Below the pieces are notes generated by a model. It was not told the origin of the DNA and made no database searches. It saw only the letters and a program-made list of their open reading frames with translations. A stretch of DNA of 64,000 nucleotides, taken from Salinisphaera sp002433465. Its GTDB lineage: Bacteria; Pseudomonadota; Gammaproteobacteria; Nevskiales; Salinisphaeraceae. The stretch spans positions 62,001 through 126,000 of the forward strand of contig NZ_APNL01000004.1 in the NCBI RefSeq assembly GCF_040361435.1, read 5' to 3'. A program made the position numbers and the translations under genes. Positions 25,396 to 33,819 of the stretch are shown in pieces (position 1 is the stretch's first letter; each line of letters opens with the position of its first letter).

Positions 25396-26775
25396 CTATA
25401 CATACGACACGCCGACCTGGAAGAGCTTTTCCACGTCCGCGGTATGCTTCTTTTCGATGATGAACAACATCACGTGGTCGCCGGACTCGATCACCGTATC
25501 GTGATGGGCGATGAGCACATCGTCGCCGCGTGCGATCGCGCCGATGGTCGTGCCCGGCGGCAGCTTGATCTCGTCGATACGCCGGCCCACCACGCGCGAG
25601 TTGGAACGCTCGCCGTGGGCGATGGCCTCGATCGCCTCGGCCGCCCCACGCCGCAGGGTATGCACGCGCACCACGTCGCCGCGGCGCACATGGGCGAGCA
25701 GCGCGGAAATGGTGGATTGCTTGGGCGAGATCGCAATGTCGATCTGCGTGCCCGAGGACTCGATGAGGTCCACATAGGCTAGCCGATTGATCAGCGACAT
25801 CGCCTTGCGCGCGCCCAGACGCTTGGCCAACATCGCCGAGAGGATGTTGGCCTCGTCGTCGTTGGTGATCGCACAGAACACATCGACCGATTCGATGTTC
25901 TCCTCGACCAGCAACGATTCGTTGGCGGCATCGCCCTTGAGCACGATGGAGCGGTTGACCTTCTCCGACAGCCAGGCAGCGCGCGTGGGGTTGTTCTCGA
26001 TGATCTTGACCTGGCAATGGTTCTCCAGCGCCAGGGCCAGTCGCAGACCGATATTGCCGCCGCCTGCGATCATCACCCGCTTGACCGGGCGGTCGATCTT
26101 GCGCAGTTCGCCGATCACCTTCTTGATGTTGCGACGCGCGGCCACGAAAAAGACCTCGTCGTCGGCTTCGATCACGGTGTCGCCTTCCGGGATCATCGGC
26201 TTGCCGCGCCGATAGATGGCCACCACGCGCGTGTCCGCCTCGGGCAGATGCTCGCGCAGCGCACGCAGCTCCTTGCCCACCAATGGCCCGCCGTAATAGG
26301 CCTTAACGCCCACCACCTGGACCTGGCCGTCGGCGAAATCCACCACCTGCAGCGCGCCCGGGTACTGAACCAGGCGCTTGATATGTTCGGTAACCAGCTG
26401 TTCCGGGCTGATGCTCATATCGATCGGGATGGCGTCCTGATGGAACAGCCGATCCTCGATCAGGTACTCCGCCGCGCGGATGCGCGCAATCTTGGTCGGG
26501 GTATGAAAGAGCGTGTACGCGATCTGGCAGGCCACCATGTTGACTTCGTCGGCGGCGGTGACCGCGATGATCATGTCGGCATCGTTGGCGCCGGCGCTGC
26601 GCAGGATGTCGGGATGCGCGGCATAGCCGTGCACGGCGCGAATATCGAGGCGGTCCTGAAGCGGACGCAACAGGGCTTCGTCGGTATCGACGACGGTTAC
26701 GTCATTGGATTCGTGGGCAAGGTTTTCTGCCAGCGTTGCGCCGACCTCGCCTGCCCCCAGAATGATGATCTTCAT
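25396..26775 (-). CDS. trkA: Trk potassium uptake regulatory subunit TrkA
   Basis: Cytoplasmic NAD(H)/ATP-binding gating subunit. The 459-residue protein is a duplicated RCK unit: Rossmann motifs IILGAGEVGATLAENL at the start and VMIAGGGNIGLRLALAL near residue 235, each followed by a TrkA-C domain. Divergent from hisI. Starts the run of nine leftward genes ending at hisF. Confidence 0.96.
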   Translation of the reverse strand: MKIIILGAGEVGATLAENLAHESNDVTVVDTDEALLRPLQDRLDIRAVHGYAAHPDILRSAGANDADMIIAVTAADEVNMVACQIAYTLFHTPTKIARIRAAEYLIEDRLFHQDAIPIDMSISPEQLVTEHIKRLVQYPGALQVVDFADGQVQVVGVKAYYGGPLVGKELRALREHLPEADTRVVAIYRRGKPMIPEGDTVIEADDEVFFVAARRNIKKVIGELRKIDRPVKRVMIAGGGNIGLRLALALENHCQVKIIENNPTRAAWLSEKVNRSIVLKGDAANESLLVEENIESVDVFCAITNDDEANILSAMLAKRLGARKAMSLINRLAYVDLIESSGTQIDIAISPKQSTISALLAHVRRGDVVRVHTLRRGAAEAIEAIAHGERSNSRVVGRRIDEIKLPPGTTIGAIARGDDVLIAHHDTVIESGDHVMLFIIEKKHTADVEKLFQVGVSYV

Positions 26776-26983
26776 GCGCGGTAGTGTAGTCTATCCAAGC
26801 GGTGATCCTGCGAAAGCCTGCCAGAAACCACGCCTTGCGTGCGCGCACCGCATCCGGCGGCCGCGGCCGAAAGCCCGAACGATCGCGCCAGGCGCCGGGT
26901 CTGGCTCATGAATTTTTTTTCGCTCTGGGTTTGCGATCGGCGAAAGCGTAGGATGGCGAGCTACAGTTTAGAGCGTTGCAACC
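26776..26983. promoter_or_regulatory. trkA/hisI divergent spacer
   Basis: This 208-base gap separates divergent operons and must hold both promoters. TACAGT at 26963-26968, about 16 bases before the hisI GTG, resembles a -10 box, but no good -35 pairs with it. No open frame is convincing. Confidence 0.3.
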
Positions 26984-27418
26984 GTGATTCAGGACAACAC
27001 AACCTTAGACCCCGCGGATGATCGATCGGCCGACTGGCTCGACCAGGTCGCCTGGAACGAGCAGGGCCTCGTGCCGGCCATTACCCAGGCTTACGACACC
27101 CATCGCGTGCTCACATTGGCCTGGATGAATCGTGAATCGCTGGCAGCGACCCTCGAAAGCGGCTTTGCAACATATTGGTCACGTTCGCGTGCCAAGCTCT
27201 GGCGCAAGGGCGAGTCGTCGGGCAATCTTCAACGCATACGCGAGGTGCGGCTGGACTGCGATAACGACGCCTTGCTGCTGATCGTTGAACAGATCGGCGG
27301 CGTCGCCTGTCATACGGGGCGCGAATCCTGTTTTTTCCAGGTTTACGACAACGGCCGCTGGGTCACACGCGACCCGGTGCTCGTCGATCCCAGCGAAATG
27401 TACGGTCTGCATGAGTAA
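26984..27418 (+). CDS. hisI: Phosphoribosyl-AMP cyclohydrolase HisI
   Basis: Opens the purine ring of PR-AMP (third histidine step). The 144-residue protein has the GTG start at 26984. Diagnostic segments are TLAWMNRESLAATLESG, YWSRSRAKLWRKGESSGN, the Mg/Zn-binding DCDNDALLL and the cysteine pair in ACHTGRESCFF. Separate from HisE, whose start overlaps its last eight bases. This is the monofunctional arrangement rather than the enterobacterial HisIE fusion. Confidence 0.96.
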   Translation: MIQDNTTLDPADDRSADWLDQVAWNEQGLVPAITQAYDTHRVLTLAWMNRESLAATLESGFATYWSRSRAKLWRKGESSGNLQRIREVRLDCDNDALLLIVEQIGGVACHTGRESCFFQVYDNGRWVTRDPVLVDPSEMYGLHE

Positions 27419-27752
27419 TTCCGATATCTTGGCCCAGCTCGATACGGCTTTGGCCAAGCGCCGCAACGCCGATCCGGCCAGCAGCTATACGGCGTCGCTT
27501 TATGCAGGCGGTACCGCGGCCATCACGGCCAAGATCACCGAAGAGGCCGCCGAGGTTGTAGAAGCCGCCGCCGAGGCAGACGATGCGCATCTGGTGCATG
27601 AGGTGGCAGACCTGTGGTTTCACACCATGGTGCTGCTACAGGCGCGTGGGCTGGACGCCAGCGCGGTACAGACAGAACTGGCGCGTCGTTTCGGGGTGTC
27701 GGGCATTGAGGAAAAAGCAGGTCGCGGCCGTGCCGATACGTCGGCTAACTGA
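27411..27752 (+). CDS. hisE: Phosphoribosyl-ATP diphosphatase HisE
   Basis: Hydrolyses PR-ATP to PR-AMP (second histidine step); MazG-like all-helical fold. The 113-residue product starts at the ATG 27411 inside the end of hisI. Conserved residues appear in SYTASLYAGG, the EEAAEVVEAA metal-binding helix and HEVADLWFHTMVLL. It sits 16 bases before tatA, the classic hisI-hisE-tatABC order. Confidence 0.95.
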   Translation: MSNSDILAQLDTALAKRRNADPASSYTASLYAGGTAAITAKITEEAAEVVEAAAEADDAHLVHEVADLWFHTMVLLQARGLDASAVQTELARRFGVSGIEEKAGRGRADTSAN

Positions 27753-27768
27753 TTGAAACGAGGTAGAC

Positions 27769-28071
27769 ATGATTGGTGGTATCAGCATTTGGCAGTTGCT
27801 TATTCTCCTGGTGATCGTGGTGCTGATATTCGGCACCAAGCGCCTGCGTAACCTGGGCGGCGACCTGGGTTCCGCGCTCAAGGATTTCCGAGGCGCGATG
27901 AAGGACAGCGAAGCCGACAAGGACGACGAAACGACCCAGGACGCACGCAAGCGCCCGGAAGACCCGCAGCTGGTCGACGATCTGGGCAAGACCAAACCCA
28001 ATACCGGGCCAGTGGAAGAGGCGCAGCGTCGCAACGCGCAGAAAAACGAAACCGACGACACGCGGGACTGA
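27769..28071 (+). CDS. tatA: Twin-arginine translocase subunit TatA
   Basis: Pore-forming Tat subunit. The 100-residue protein has the short N-terminal helix (ISIWQLLILLVIVVLIFGTKRL), the hinge FGTKRL, an amphipathic helix LRNLGGDLGSALKDFRGAM and a long charged C-terminal tail. A Shine-Dalgarno-like GAGG lies upstream of the ATG. First gene of tatABC. Confidence 0.96.
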   Translation: MIGGISIWQLLILLVIVVLIFGTKRLRNLGGDLGSALKDFRGAMKDSEADKDDETTQDARKRPEDPQLVDDLGKTKPNTGPVEEAQRRNAQKNETDDTRD

Positions 28072-28089
28072 TCCAGCCGGACCCTCCCT

Positions 28090-28512
28090 ATGTTCGATAT
28101 CGGTTTCTGGGAACTGACCGTCATCGCGGTCATTGGCTTGATCGTGCTCGGCCCGGAGCGGCTGCCGGTGGTCGCCCGCACGCTCGGCACCTGGGTGGGC
28201 CGCGCGAAAGGCTATGTACGCGGTCTGACCAGCGAGCTCGAGCGCGAGGTCAACGTCGAGGATCTGCGTTCTGAAGTCCGCCGCACCCGCGAGCGGATCG
28301 AGGCGGGCACGCGCGATACCGTCGATTCCGTACGTAAAGTCGATCCGCGCGAGGCCAACCGTGCGCCGCGCCACACGCAGGCGCCCAAGGCGGACACAAC
28401 TCAGGCCGGCGACAGCGCCAATCCGGTCGCCGATGCGGCTGGTGAGCCGACCGAGCCGACCGCGAAATCCGAGGCGGATACGCGCGCCAACGATAACGAA
28501 CGCAACGCATGA
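28090..28512 (+). CDS. tatB: Twin-arginine translocase subunit TatB
   Basis: Receptor subunit that pairs with TatC. The 140-residue protein opens MFDIGFWELTVIAVIGLIVL with the TatB GPERLP hinge and a long amphipathic helix, followed by a charged, low-complexity tail rich in Asp, Ala, Glu and Pro. Overlaps tatC by four bases (ATGA). Confidence 0.96.
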   Translation: MFDIGFWELTVIAVIGLIVLGPERLPVVARTLGTWVGRAKGYVRGLTSELEREVNVEDLRSEVRRTRERIEAGTRDTVDSVRKVDPREANRAPRHTQAPKADTTQAGDSANPVADAAGEPTEPTAKSEADTRANDNERNA

Positions 28513-29282
28513 GCGACGATCAACTAGGCGAAGAACAACCGCTAATCGCGCATCTGCTGGAGCTGCGCACACGGCTGTTGCGCATTGTCATCGGCATCCT
28601 GCTGGTGTTCCTGCCGATGGCGTATTTCGCCCGCGACCTGTTCACGTTTCTTTCCGGGCCCTTGCTTGCGCACATGCCGGAAGGCAACAGCCTGATTGCA
28701 ACCGGCGTGGCGGCGCCTTTTCTTGCCCCGTTCAAGCTGTCCATGCTGCTGGCCGTGGCGGTTTCGCTGCCCTGGACGCTGTATCAGGTCTGGATGTTTG
28801 TCGCCCCCGGTCTGTATGCCCAGGAGCGACGTCTGGTCACGCCGCTGCTTATTTCCAGCACCGGGCTGTTCTATCTAGGGATGGCGTTCGCCTACTACGT
28901 GGTCTTTCCCGTGGTGTTCGGCTTCTTCATCTCGGTGGCCCCGGCCGGGGTCGCGGTGATGACCGACATCTCGGCCTATCTCGACTTCGTGCTCGGCATG
29001 TTCCTGGCCTTCGGTATCGCCTTCGAGCTGCCGGTGGGCATCTTCCTGATCGTGTGGGCCGGCTTTGTCACGCCCCGACAACTGGCCAGCTATCGGGCCT
29101 ATATCATCGTGGCGGCCTTTGCGGCGGGCATGCTGCTGACGCCCCCGGACGTAATTTCGCAAACCCTGCTGGCAGTGCCGATCTACCTGTTGTACGAAAT
29201 CGGTATCGTCATGGCGCGTTTGTTCGTGCCCGGCATGCGTGAAGTCGAGGCCCAGCAGGACGAGCAATCGGGTGGGCCCTAG
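28509..29282 (+). CDS. tatC: Twin-arginine translocase subunit TatC
   Basis: Polytopic core receptor for twin-arginine signal peptides. The 257-residue protein has six predicted transmembrane helices and the family motifs HLLELRTRLLRIV near the N-terminus, FLAPFKLSMLLAV and PWTLYQVWMFVAPGLY, and the periplasmic-loop Glu in GIAFELPVGIFL. Last gene of the operon. Confidence 0.97.
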   Translation: MSDDQLGEEQPLIAHLLELRTRLLRIVIGILLVFLPMAYFARDLFTFLSGPLLAHMPEGNSLIATGVAAPFLAPFKLSMLLAVAVSLPWTLYQVWMFVAPGLYAQERRLVTPLLISSTGLFYLGMAFAYYVVFPVVFGFFISVAPAGVAVMTDISAYLDFVLGMFLAFGIAFELPVGIFLIVWAGFVTPRQLASYRAYIIVAAFAAGMLLTPPDVISQTLLAVPIYLLYEIGIVMARLFVPGMREVEAQQDEQSGGP

Positions 29283-29352
29283 ATTAAGTCAGGGTTCATG
29301 GCGCGGGCCTAGGGTGGAGCGACCTTTTCATCCGTTATGGAAACCAAACGCC

Positions 29353-30129
29353 ATGATGAAGAAAACCGCTATCGCACTCGGTCTGGCCATGGTGTCGAGT
29401 CTGGGCATCGCCGCCCAGAACGGCGCCGCCGCCAGCGCTCATGCCAACGCCTCGCAGTCCGGCGCCGGCATCGATGCCGAAGCCGCGATCAATACCCAGT
29501 TCGATGCCCTTGATACCAACGGCGACGGCGTGCTCAGCCGTGCTGAGGCCGAAGCGAATCCGCGCGTATCGGCGCTCTACGACTCCATGAATACCGCCGA
29601 TACGATCGAAGATCGCGACAAGCAGAGCATGCCCGACGGCATTAGCCGCGAACAGTTCCAGGCCGGCATGCAGGCCGCTTCTTCCGGGTCCGGCAGCTTC
29701 GGGCCTGCGGTATCGGGTGGTGAAACCTATACGATCATGCGAGACGGTACGCGCCAGCTCAAGCAGGGCGCATCGAGTGCCGCCACAGGCGTGCGCGAAG
29801 GCGCTGGGCGTGCGGCATCGTCTGCTGCCGGGGCCGCTCAAGGCACGGCCAATCAGGCGGGCGCCGAAGCGCGGAGCCAGCAACAGCGTATGCAGCAGCA
29901 GTCGCAATCGATGCAGAACCGGGCGCAAGACGGCATGACCGAAAGCCGTGACCAAATACAGAGCCAGCGGGATCGCGCCCAGCGCAACGCCGGCGAAATG
30001 CAGCAACGTGCACGTGGCCAGGTTCAGGGCCAGGGCAGCGCGCAAGGCCAGACCCGCTATGGCCCGCAGGGCGCCAATGCGCAGGGCACGGTCGAAACCG
30101 ACGGCTCGATTCAGCGTTCGGACAACTAG
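29353..30129 (+). CDS. Secreted EF-hand protein with Gln-rich tail, function unknown
   Basis: The ATG at 29353 gives 258 residues beginning MMKKTAIALGLAMVSSLGIAAQ, a cleavable signal peptide. Near residue 50 a single canonical EF-hand occurs: FDALDTNGDGVLSRAEAEA. The second half (from about residue 135) is low-complexity: Ala/Gly/Ser then Gln, Arg and Met, with runs such as QSQSMQNRAQDGM. No enzyme domain is seen. I do not recognise it; a periplasmic Ca2+-responsive or envelope-associated role is possible. A strong terminator follows 66 bases after the stop. It is 70 bases after tatC and may or may not share its transcript. Confidence 0.82.
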   Translation: MMKKTAIALGLAMVSSLGIAAQNGAAASAHANASQSGAGIDAEAAINTQFDALDTNGDGVLSRAEAEANPRVSALYDSMNTADTIEDRDKQSMPDGISREQFQAGMQAASSGSGSFGPAVSGGETYTIMRDGTRQLKQGASSAATGVREGAGRAASSAAGAAQGTANQAGAEARSQQQRMQQQSQSMQNRAQDGMTESRDQIQSQRDRAQRNAGEMQQRARGQVQGQGSAQGQTRYGPQGANAQGTVETDGSIQRSDN

Positions 30130-30195
30130 CCGTCAGTCGCAGCCGATAGGCCGACCCTCGACGCCAGCGCCTTCCAGAAACCGCGCAAGGGGCAG

Positions 30196-30227
30196 CCCTC
30201 GTACCTTCGGGTACGGGGGTTTTTTTT
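30196..30227 (+). terminator. Intrinsic terminator after the EF-hand gene
   Basis: A 10-bp stem (CCCTCGTACC with GGTACGGGGG, one wobble) and a UUCG-type tetraloop is followed by eight Ts. It ends the EF-hand transcript. Confidence 0.92.
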
Positions 30228-30765
30228 CATGCGGCGGATCGGGCGCCGCATGCTACGTCGACAAGTCGAACGTTTCCGGGGTCGCGGTGATCGACCGGGC
30301 CCCTTGGACGCACTCCACTACGCATACCGCTGACCGTTTGGCGACTGTGGCCATCGTCGTCGTTCACGACGCCTTCTCGAGCGTCGGTGATCGCTTGGCA
30401 ATCATTTTGTTCCAGCCAGTGCTGCGTGCCGGTAGGCCACGGCGCGCATGGCGCGGCTTCTAGCGGCAACACTCGTCTGGAGGTTGTCGTATGGGGTCGA
30501 ATAGCCATGCCGGCGATGGCGTGCGCGCAGGGCCGCGTTGTCGATCGAGCCGTGGTTGAGCACGGCTGTGCTCGCTGGGAAACCTGCTCGCGCGGCAAGC
30601 GGCTGGGTTCGGGTGGCCTGGACAGGCTAGCGCGTAGGCTTACCCACCCGGTATGAAAGAGATGGTTTTACGTGGCCGCGGCTCAACCGCAATAACGCAG
30701 CCGGCGCGTTGGCGATAACGCTGGCCCAAGGGCAGGAGCGCGCCGGGCATGGCTTTCACTGGCGT
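30228..30765. other. Gene-poor stretch after the EF-hand gene
   Basis: This part of the 950-base gap between the EF-hand gene and the gene ending at 31078 opens with a perfect hairpin ATGCGGCG/CGCCGCAT (30229-30251). Short overlapping open frames exist on both strands, but none shows a domain, a start signal or a codon pattern that I trust. The right part holds a repeat. Confidence 0.5.
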
Positions 30766-31013
30766 CTGTCAACGCTAACGCCAATCGTCGCGGTGCTATC
30801 CAGAAATCCACCAGGCGAGGCGTGATCACCAGTGTCTGGTGCGCCAAATGAACGACCCGCCGCGCTGCGCGGTGGATTTTTCGGACGCAAGCCGCCGGCA
30901 CGCGGGCCCCTCTGTTCGGGCTTTGCCGCTGGCTCATGTCGCAAAGTGACACTGCATTTTCTTGCACGAACATGGGCCGCGGCGCGGCAGTTTTGTTCGC
31001 GTTAACAGGCCCT
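30766..31013. repeat. Repeat copy with CTGTYAACGC inverted ends (dispersed family, copy 1)
   Basis: The left end reads CTGTCAACGCTAACGCCAAT and the right end, on the other strand, AGGGCCTGTTAACGCGAAC, an imperfect inverted repeat about 248 bp apart. The first 80 or so bases match the copy at 61528-61613 with scattered changes and small indels, down to a shared AATGAACGAC. No transposase fits inside; it is likely an IS remnant or non-autonomous element. Confidence 0.6.
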
Positions 31014-31023
31014 GGACACACAC

Positions 31024-31053
31024 AAAAAAAGCCCGGCGCTTGGCCGGGCTTTT
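31024..31053 (-). terminator. Intrinsic terminator of the gene at 31078-31650
   Basis: An 8-bp perfect stem AGCCCGGC/GCCGGGCT, loop GCTTG, flanked by seven As on the + strand (a U tract on the leftward transcript) and three Ts on the other side. It lies 25 bases from the downstream stop codon. Confidence 0.9.
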
Positions 31054-31077
31054 ACGTACGTGGCTTGGCCGGCTGAT

Positions 31078-31650
31078 TTAGCCGTTGCCGCCCGCAGCCG
31101 CAGCCGCCGGCATCTGCTGACGCAGCTTGCCGCGCAGCTCGTCCATGTCGTCGAGCAGCTTGCTGGTCTGGCTATCCTGATCCTTCATCGCGGCCAGCGT
31201 GTCTTGCTGGAGCTTTTCGCCGGCGGACCGGATTTCCGGCTTCTGCAGTGCGGCATCGCGGGCCTGCACCATCTGCTGGCGTTCGGCCTGGAAATCCTTC
31301 ATCACGGCCTTGCGCTCGTCGTCGCTCAGATCACCCGACTGCAGCTTCTGGGCCATCTGCTGTACGCGTTCCTGGCCCTTGTCGACGTCGTAGCCCTGAT
31401 CTTCGACCGCGTCGCGAACCTGCTCTTCGAAGTCTTCCTGCTGCGAAGCCAGATCGGGATGCGATTTGATCGTCTCTTCATGGATTTGCTGCAGCTTCGA
31501 CGCCTTCTGCCGGTACTGCTGCATGAGCTGCTGGGCCTGCTGCTGATCCGCCGTGGCGCCGTTGCCCTGCGCTGTCGCCAGACCGGGCACGGTGCCGAAG
31601 GTCAGCGCGGCCAGTGCCAGCGCCGTGATGGTGGTTGCGCGTTTGATCAT
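31078..31650 (-). CDS. Secreted helical Gln-rich protein of unknown function
   Basis: The 190-residue product has a signal peptide (MIKRATTITALALAALTFGT, cleavage near ATAQG). The mature part is predicted almost entirely alpha-helical and coiled-coil-prone, with many Gln, Lys, Asp and Glu residues (QQAQQLMQQYRQKASKLQQ). It has no cysteine and no catalytic motif. It looks like the periplasmic 'DUF'-type helical proteins of stress or envelope systems, but I do not recognise a family. Own terminator at 31024-31053; upstream spacer of 109 bases to nfi. Confidence 0.75.
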   Translation of the reverse strand: MIKRATTITALALAALTFGTVPGLATAQGNGATADQQQAQQLMQQYRQKASKLQQIHEETIKSHPDLASQQEDFEEQVRDAVEDQGYDVDKGQERVQQMAQKLQSGDLSDDERKAVMKDFQAERQQMVQARDAALQKPEIRSAGEKLQQDTLAAMKDQDSQTSKLLDDMDELRGKLRQQMPAAAAAGGNG

Positions 31651-31759
31651 AGAGTTAATCCGTTGTGCGAATGTCGTTGAACTGTCTGTGACCGCGGCTA
31701 AGCCTATCAGTGCCGTAGAAAGCCCTCAAAATCTGCAAATCGGCCGATTCGACCCCGAT

Positions 31760-32476
31760 TCATCGATTCGAGGCGAGTTTATCGGCCACTCGCGTGGTTT
31801 CCGGCAGACGATACCGCGTGAGTGCGCTCATCGTGAACGAAAGCGCACTCTCCAGGCCGATACGATGCCCGGGCGAGATGAAGATCGGCTTAACGCCGAC
31901 CCGCGATCGCAATACTGCGCCGATCGTTTCGTCTCGATCCTGAAGTTCGGCCCAGGCGCCGCGCTCATCCGGCGGCTGTTCGTAACTGCCGGTCAAACGC
32001 TTCTTGGCCACGCCGATCGTTGGCAGCCCGGTGACCAGACCCAGATGCGTGGCGACGCCCAGCCGGCGCGGGTGGGCAATGCCATGGCCGTCGACCAGAA
32101 TGAGATCGGGGAGGGTGGCCAGTCGTTCGAGCGCGGCCAACGCCCCCGGAATCTCGCGAAAAGACAACAGGCCGGGGATATAGGGAATGCGCGTGGGCAC
32201 CCGTGCCAGCTGGGTATCGATCACTTCGAGCGTCTGGGCATCGAGTACCACCGCGGCGGCCCGCGTGATCCGGCCCCCGTCCTCGAAGCCGATATCCACA
32301 CCGCCGAGCCGGCGTACCGGTGGCAGATCGTCTACCGTATTCACGTACGTGGACAGCGCTTTCTGCAGAGCTCGGCAGGGACCTGCCTGCTGCGGCCAGT
32401 CGTGTTCGACAGCGGGGTGCCCAAACGGGCCGGCCTCGACGAGACGAACCTCAGGCAGGCTTTCAGGCATTGTCAC
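31760..32476 (-). CDS. nfi: Endonuclease V (deoxyinosine 3' endonuclease)
   Basis: Cuts near deoxyinosine and other deaminated bases. The 238-residue protein shows the family signatures GGVDIGFEDG (metal Asp), PYIPGLLSFREIP (catalytic Glu), DLILVDGHGIAHPRRLG and the IGVAKKRL Lys segment. Its start lies 14 bases inside the end of mntR, so the two genes are translationally linked at the end of the waaF-aroE-mntR-nfi unit. Confidence 0.96.
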   Translation of the reverse strand: MTMPESLPEVRLVEAGPFGHPAVEHDWPQQAGPCRALQKALSTYVNTVDDLPPVRRLGGVDIGFEDGGRITRAAAVVLDAQTLEVIDTQLARVPTRIPYIPGLLSFREIPGALAALERLATLPDLILVDGHGIAHPRRLGVATHLGLVTGLPTIGVAKKRLTGSYEQPPDERGAWAELQDRDETIGAVLRSRVGVKPIFISPGHRIGLESALSFTMSALTRYRLPETTRVADKLASNR

Positions 32477-32957
32477 CCGATTCGTTGCGATCGACGAAGG
32501 CGCGCATGATATCGATCGTCTCCGCGCTTACGTGGTGTTCTACGCCCTCGGCGTCCTTGCGGGCGGTGGCTTCGGACACGCCCAGCGCGCGCAAGAAACG
32601 CAGCACCACGATATGCCGGTCGCGTGATTCGGCGGCCACCTGCTTGCCGTAGTCGGTAAGAAATATCGAGCGATACGGTTCGCTGGTCACCAGCCCGGCA
32701 TCGGTCATGCGGCGAATCATCTTGCCGACCGTGGCCTGGGTGACGCCCATGCGCTGGGCGAGTTCGACCGCACGCGCTTCGCCCTTGGCGTCGATCAGGT
32801 CGGCGATAAGCTCGACATAATCCTCTACCAGCTCGGTTTCGTGCGCCTTGCGCACGTGGCTGTACTGACGCGCGTGATCCTCGGGGTGCAGCAGCTCGCC
32901 CGAGGTGTCGCCACGCAGAACGTGGTCGAGGTTTTGCAGAGATTCGTGTGCGCTCAT
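32463..32957 (-). CDS. mntR: Manganese-responsive transcriptional regulator MntR
   Basis: DtxR-family repressor or dual regulator of Mn homeostasis. The 164-residue product fits E. coli MntR: HETELVEDYVELIADLI in the N-terminal helices, the winged helix EARAVELAQRMGVTQATVG, and the metal site elements in SRDRHIVVLRFL and KDAEGVEHHVS. The ATG at 32957 is 19 bases past the aroE stop; no mntH or mntP is present in the window, so the regulon lies elsewhere. Confidence 0.95.
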   Translation of the reverse strand: MSAHESLQNLDHVLRGDTSGELLHPEDHARQYSHVRKAHETELVEDYVELIADLIDAKGEARAVELAQRMGVTQATVGKMIRRMTDAGLVTSEPYRSIFLTDYGKQVAAESRDRHIVVLRFLRALGVSEATARKDAEGVEHHVSAETIDIMRAFVDRNESGDNA

Positions 32958-32976
32958 GACCGCACAATTATAACGG

Positions 32977-33819
32977 TTATGACGGTTGCCGGTCGCCGCC
33001 GGGGCGCAGTGCTTTGATGACCTCTGCGGTCTGCGGGCGTACACCGCGCCACAGCGCAAACGATTCGGCCGCCTGTTCGACCAGCATGCCGAAGCCGTCG
33101 CAGCGGCGTTCGATACCGTGGCTGGCCACCCAGCGCAGAAACGGCGTGGGCTTATCGGCATAGATCATGTCGTAGGCGCCGCGCGCATCCTCGAGAACGG
33201 TGGGCGATACATCCGGCGTTTCGCCGGCCAGCCCCGCCGATATCGCGTTGATCACGATATCCCAGCCGCCGGAGGCACCTGTCAGCGTACTGGCCCGTAT
33301 CGTACCCAGGTCGGAGAAATCCGCGGCGATGGCCTCGGCCTTCGCGGCGGTGCGGTTGGCGACATGGATGGCGGCCGCGCCATGTTCGAACAAGACCGGG
33401 ATCACGCCACGCACCGCGCCGCCGGCGCCCAGAATGAGGATTCGACTTCCGGTGAGCGGCATCTGTAGCTGACGCTCCAGATCGCGGGCCAGACCGATGC
33501 CGTCCGTGTTGTCGCCCAGCAGCCTGTCGTCGTGGTCGCGCGCGAGCGTATTCACCGCACCCGCGCGCCGGGCACGATCGGTCAGCCGATCGGCATAGGC
33601 GGCGGCTTCGCCCTTGAACGGCAGGGTGACGTTGAGCCCGGCGCCGCCTGCGGCAAAGAAATCGGCCACGGTGGGCGCGAACGCGTCGGGCGCGGCCGGC
33701 AGGCGCTCGTAGACGAGGTTTTGACCGGTCTGGCGGGCGAATGCGCCGTGGATATCGGGTGATCGGCTGTGCTCGACCGGGTGGCCGATCACGGCATAGC
33801 GATCCGGTAATGCAGTCAT
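32977..33819 (-). CDS. aroE: Shikimate dehydrogenase AroE
   Basis: NADPH-dependent reduction of 3-dehydroshikimate in chorismate synthesis. The 280-residue protein has the substrate motif HSRSPDIHGAFARQ, the catalytic NVTLPFKG (Lys) and NTDGIGLARDL, and the cofactor loop GAGGAVRGVIPVL. The ATG at 33819 overlaps the waaF stop by four bases. The frame is also open upstream through antisense waaF, which is not a fusion. Confidence 0.96.
   Translation of the reverse strand: MTALPDRYAVIGHPVEHSRSPDIHGAFARQTGQNLVYERLPAAPDAFAPTVADFFAAGGAGLNVTLPFKGEAAAYADRLTDRARRAGAVNTLARDHDDRLLGDNTDGIGLARDLERQLQMPLTGSRILILGAGGAVRGVIPVLFEHGAAAIHVANRTAAKAEAIAADFSDLGTIRASTLTGASGGWDIVINAISAGLAGETPDVSPTVLEDARGAYDMIYADKPTPFLRWVASHGIERRCDGFGMLVEQAAESFALWRGVRPQTAEVIKALRPGGDRQPS

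Noticed and set aside
30227..30660. Short overlapping open frames on both strands near 30.2-30.7 kb
   Set aside because: No domain, no ribosome site and no codon-use support.
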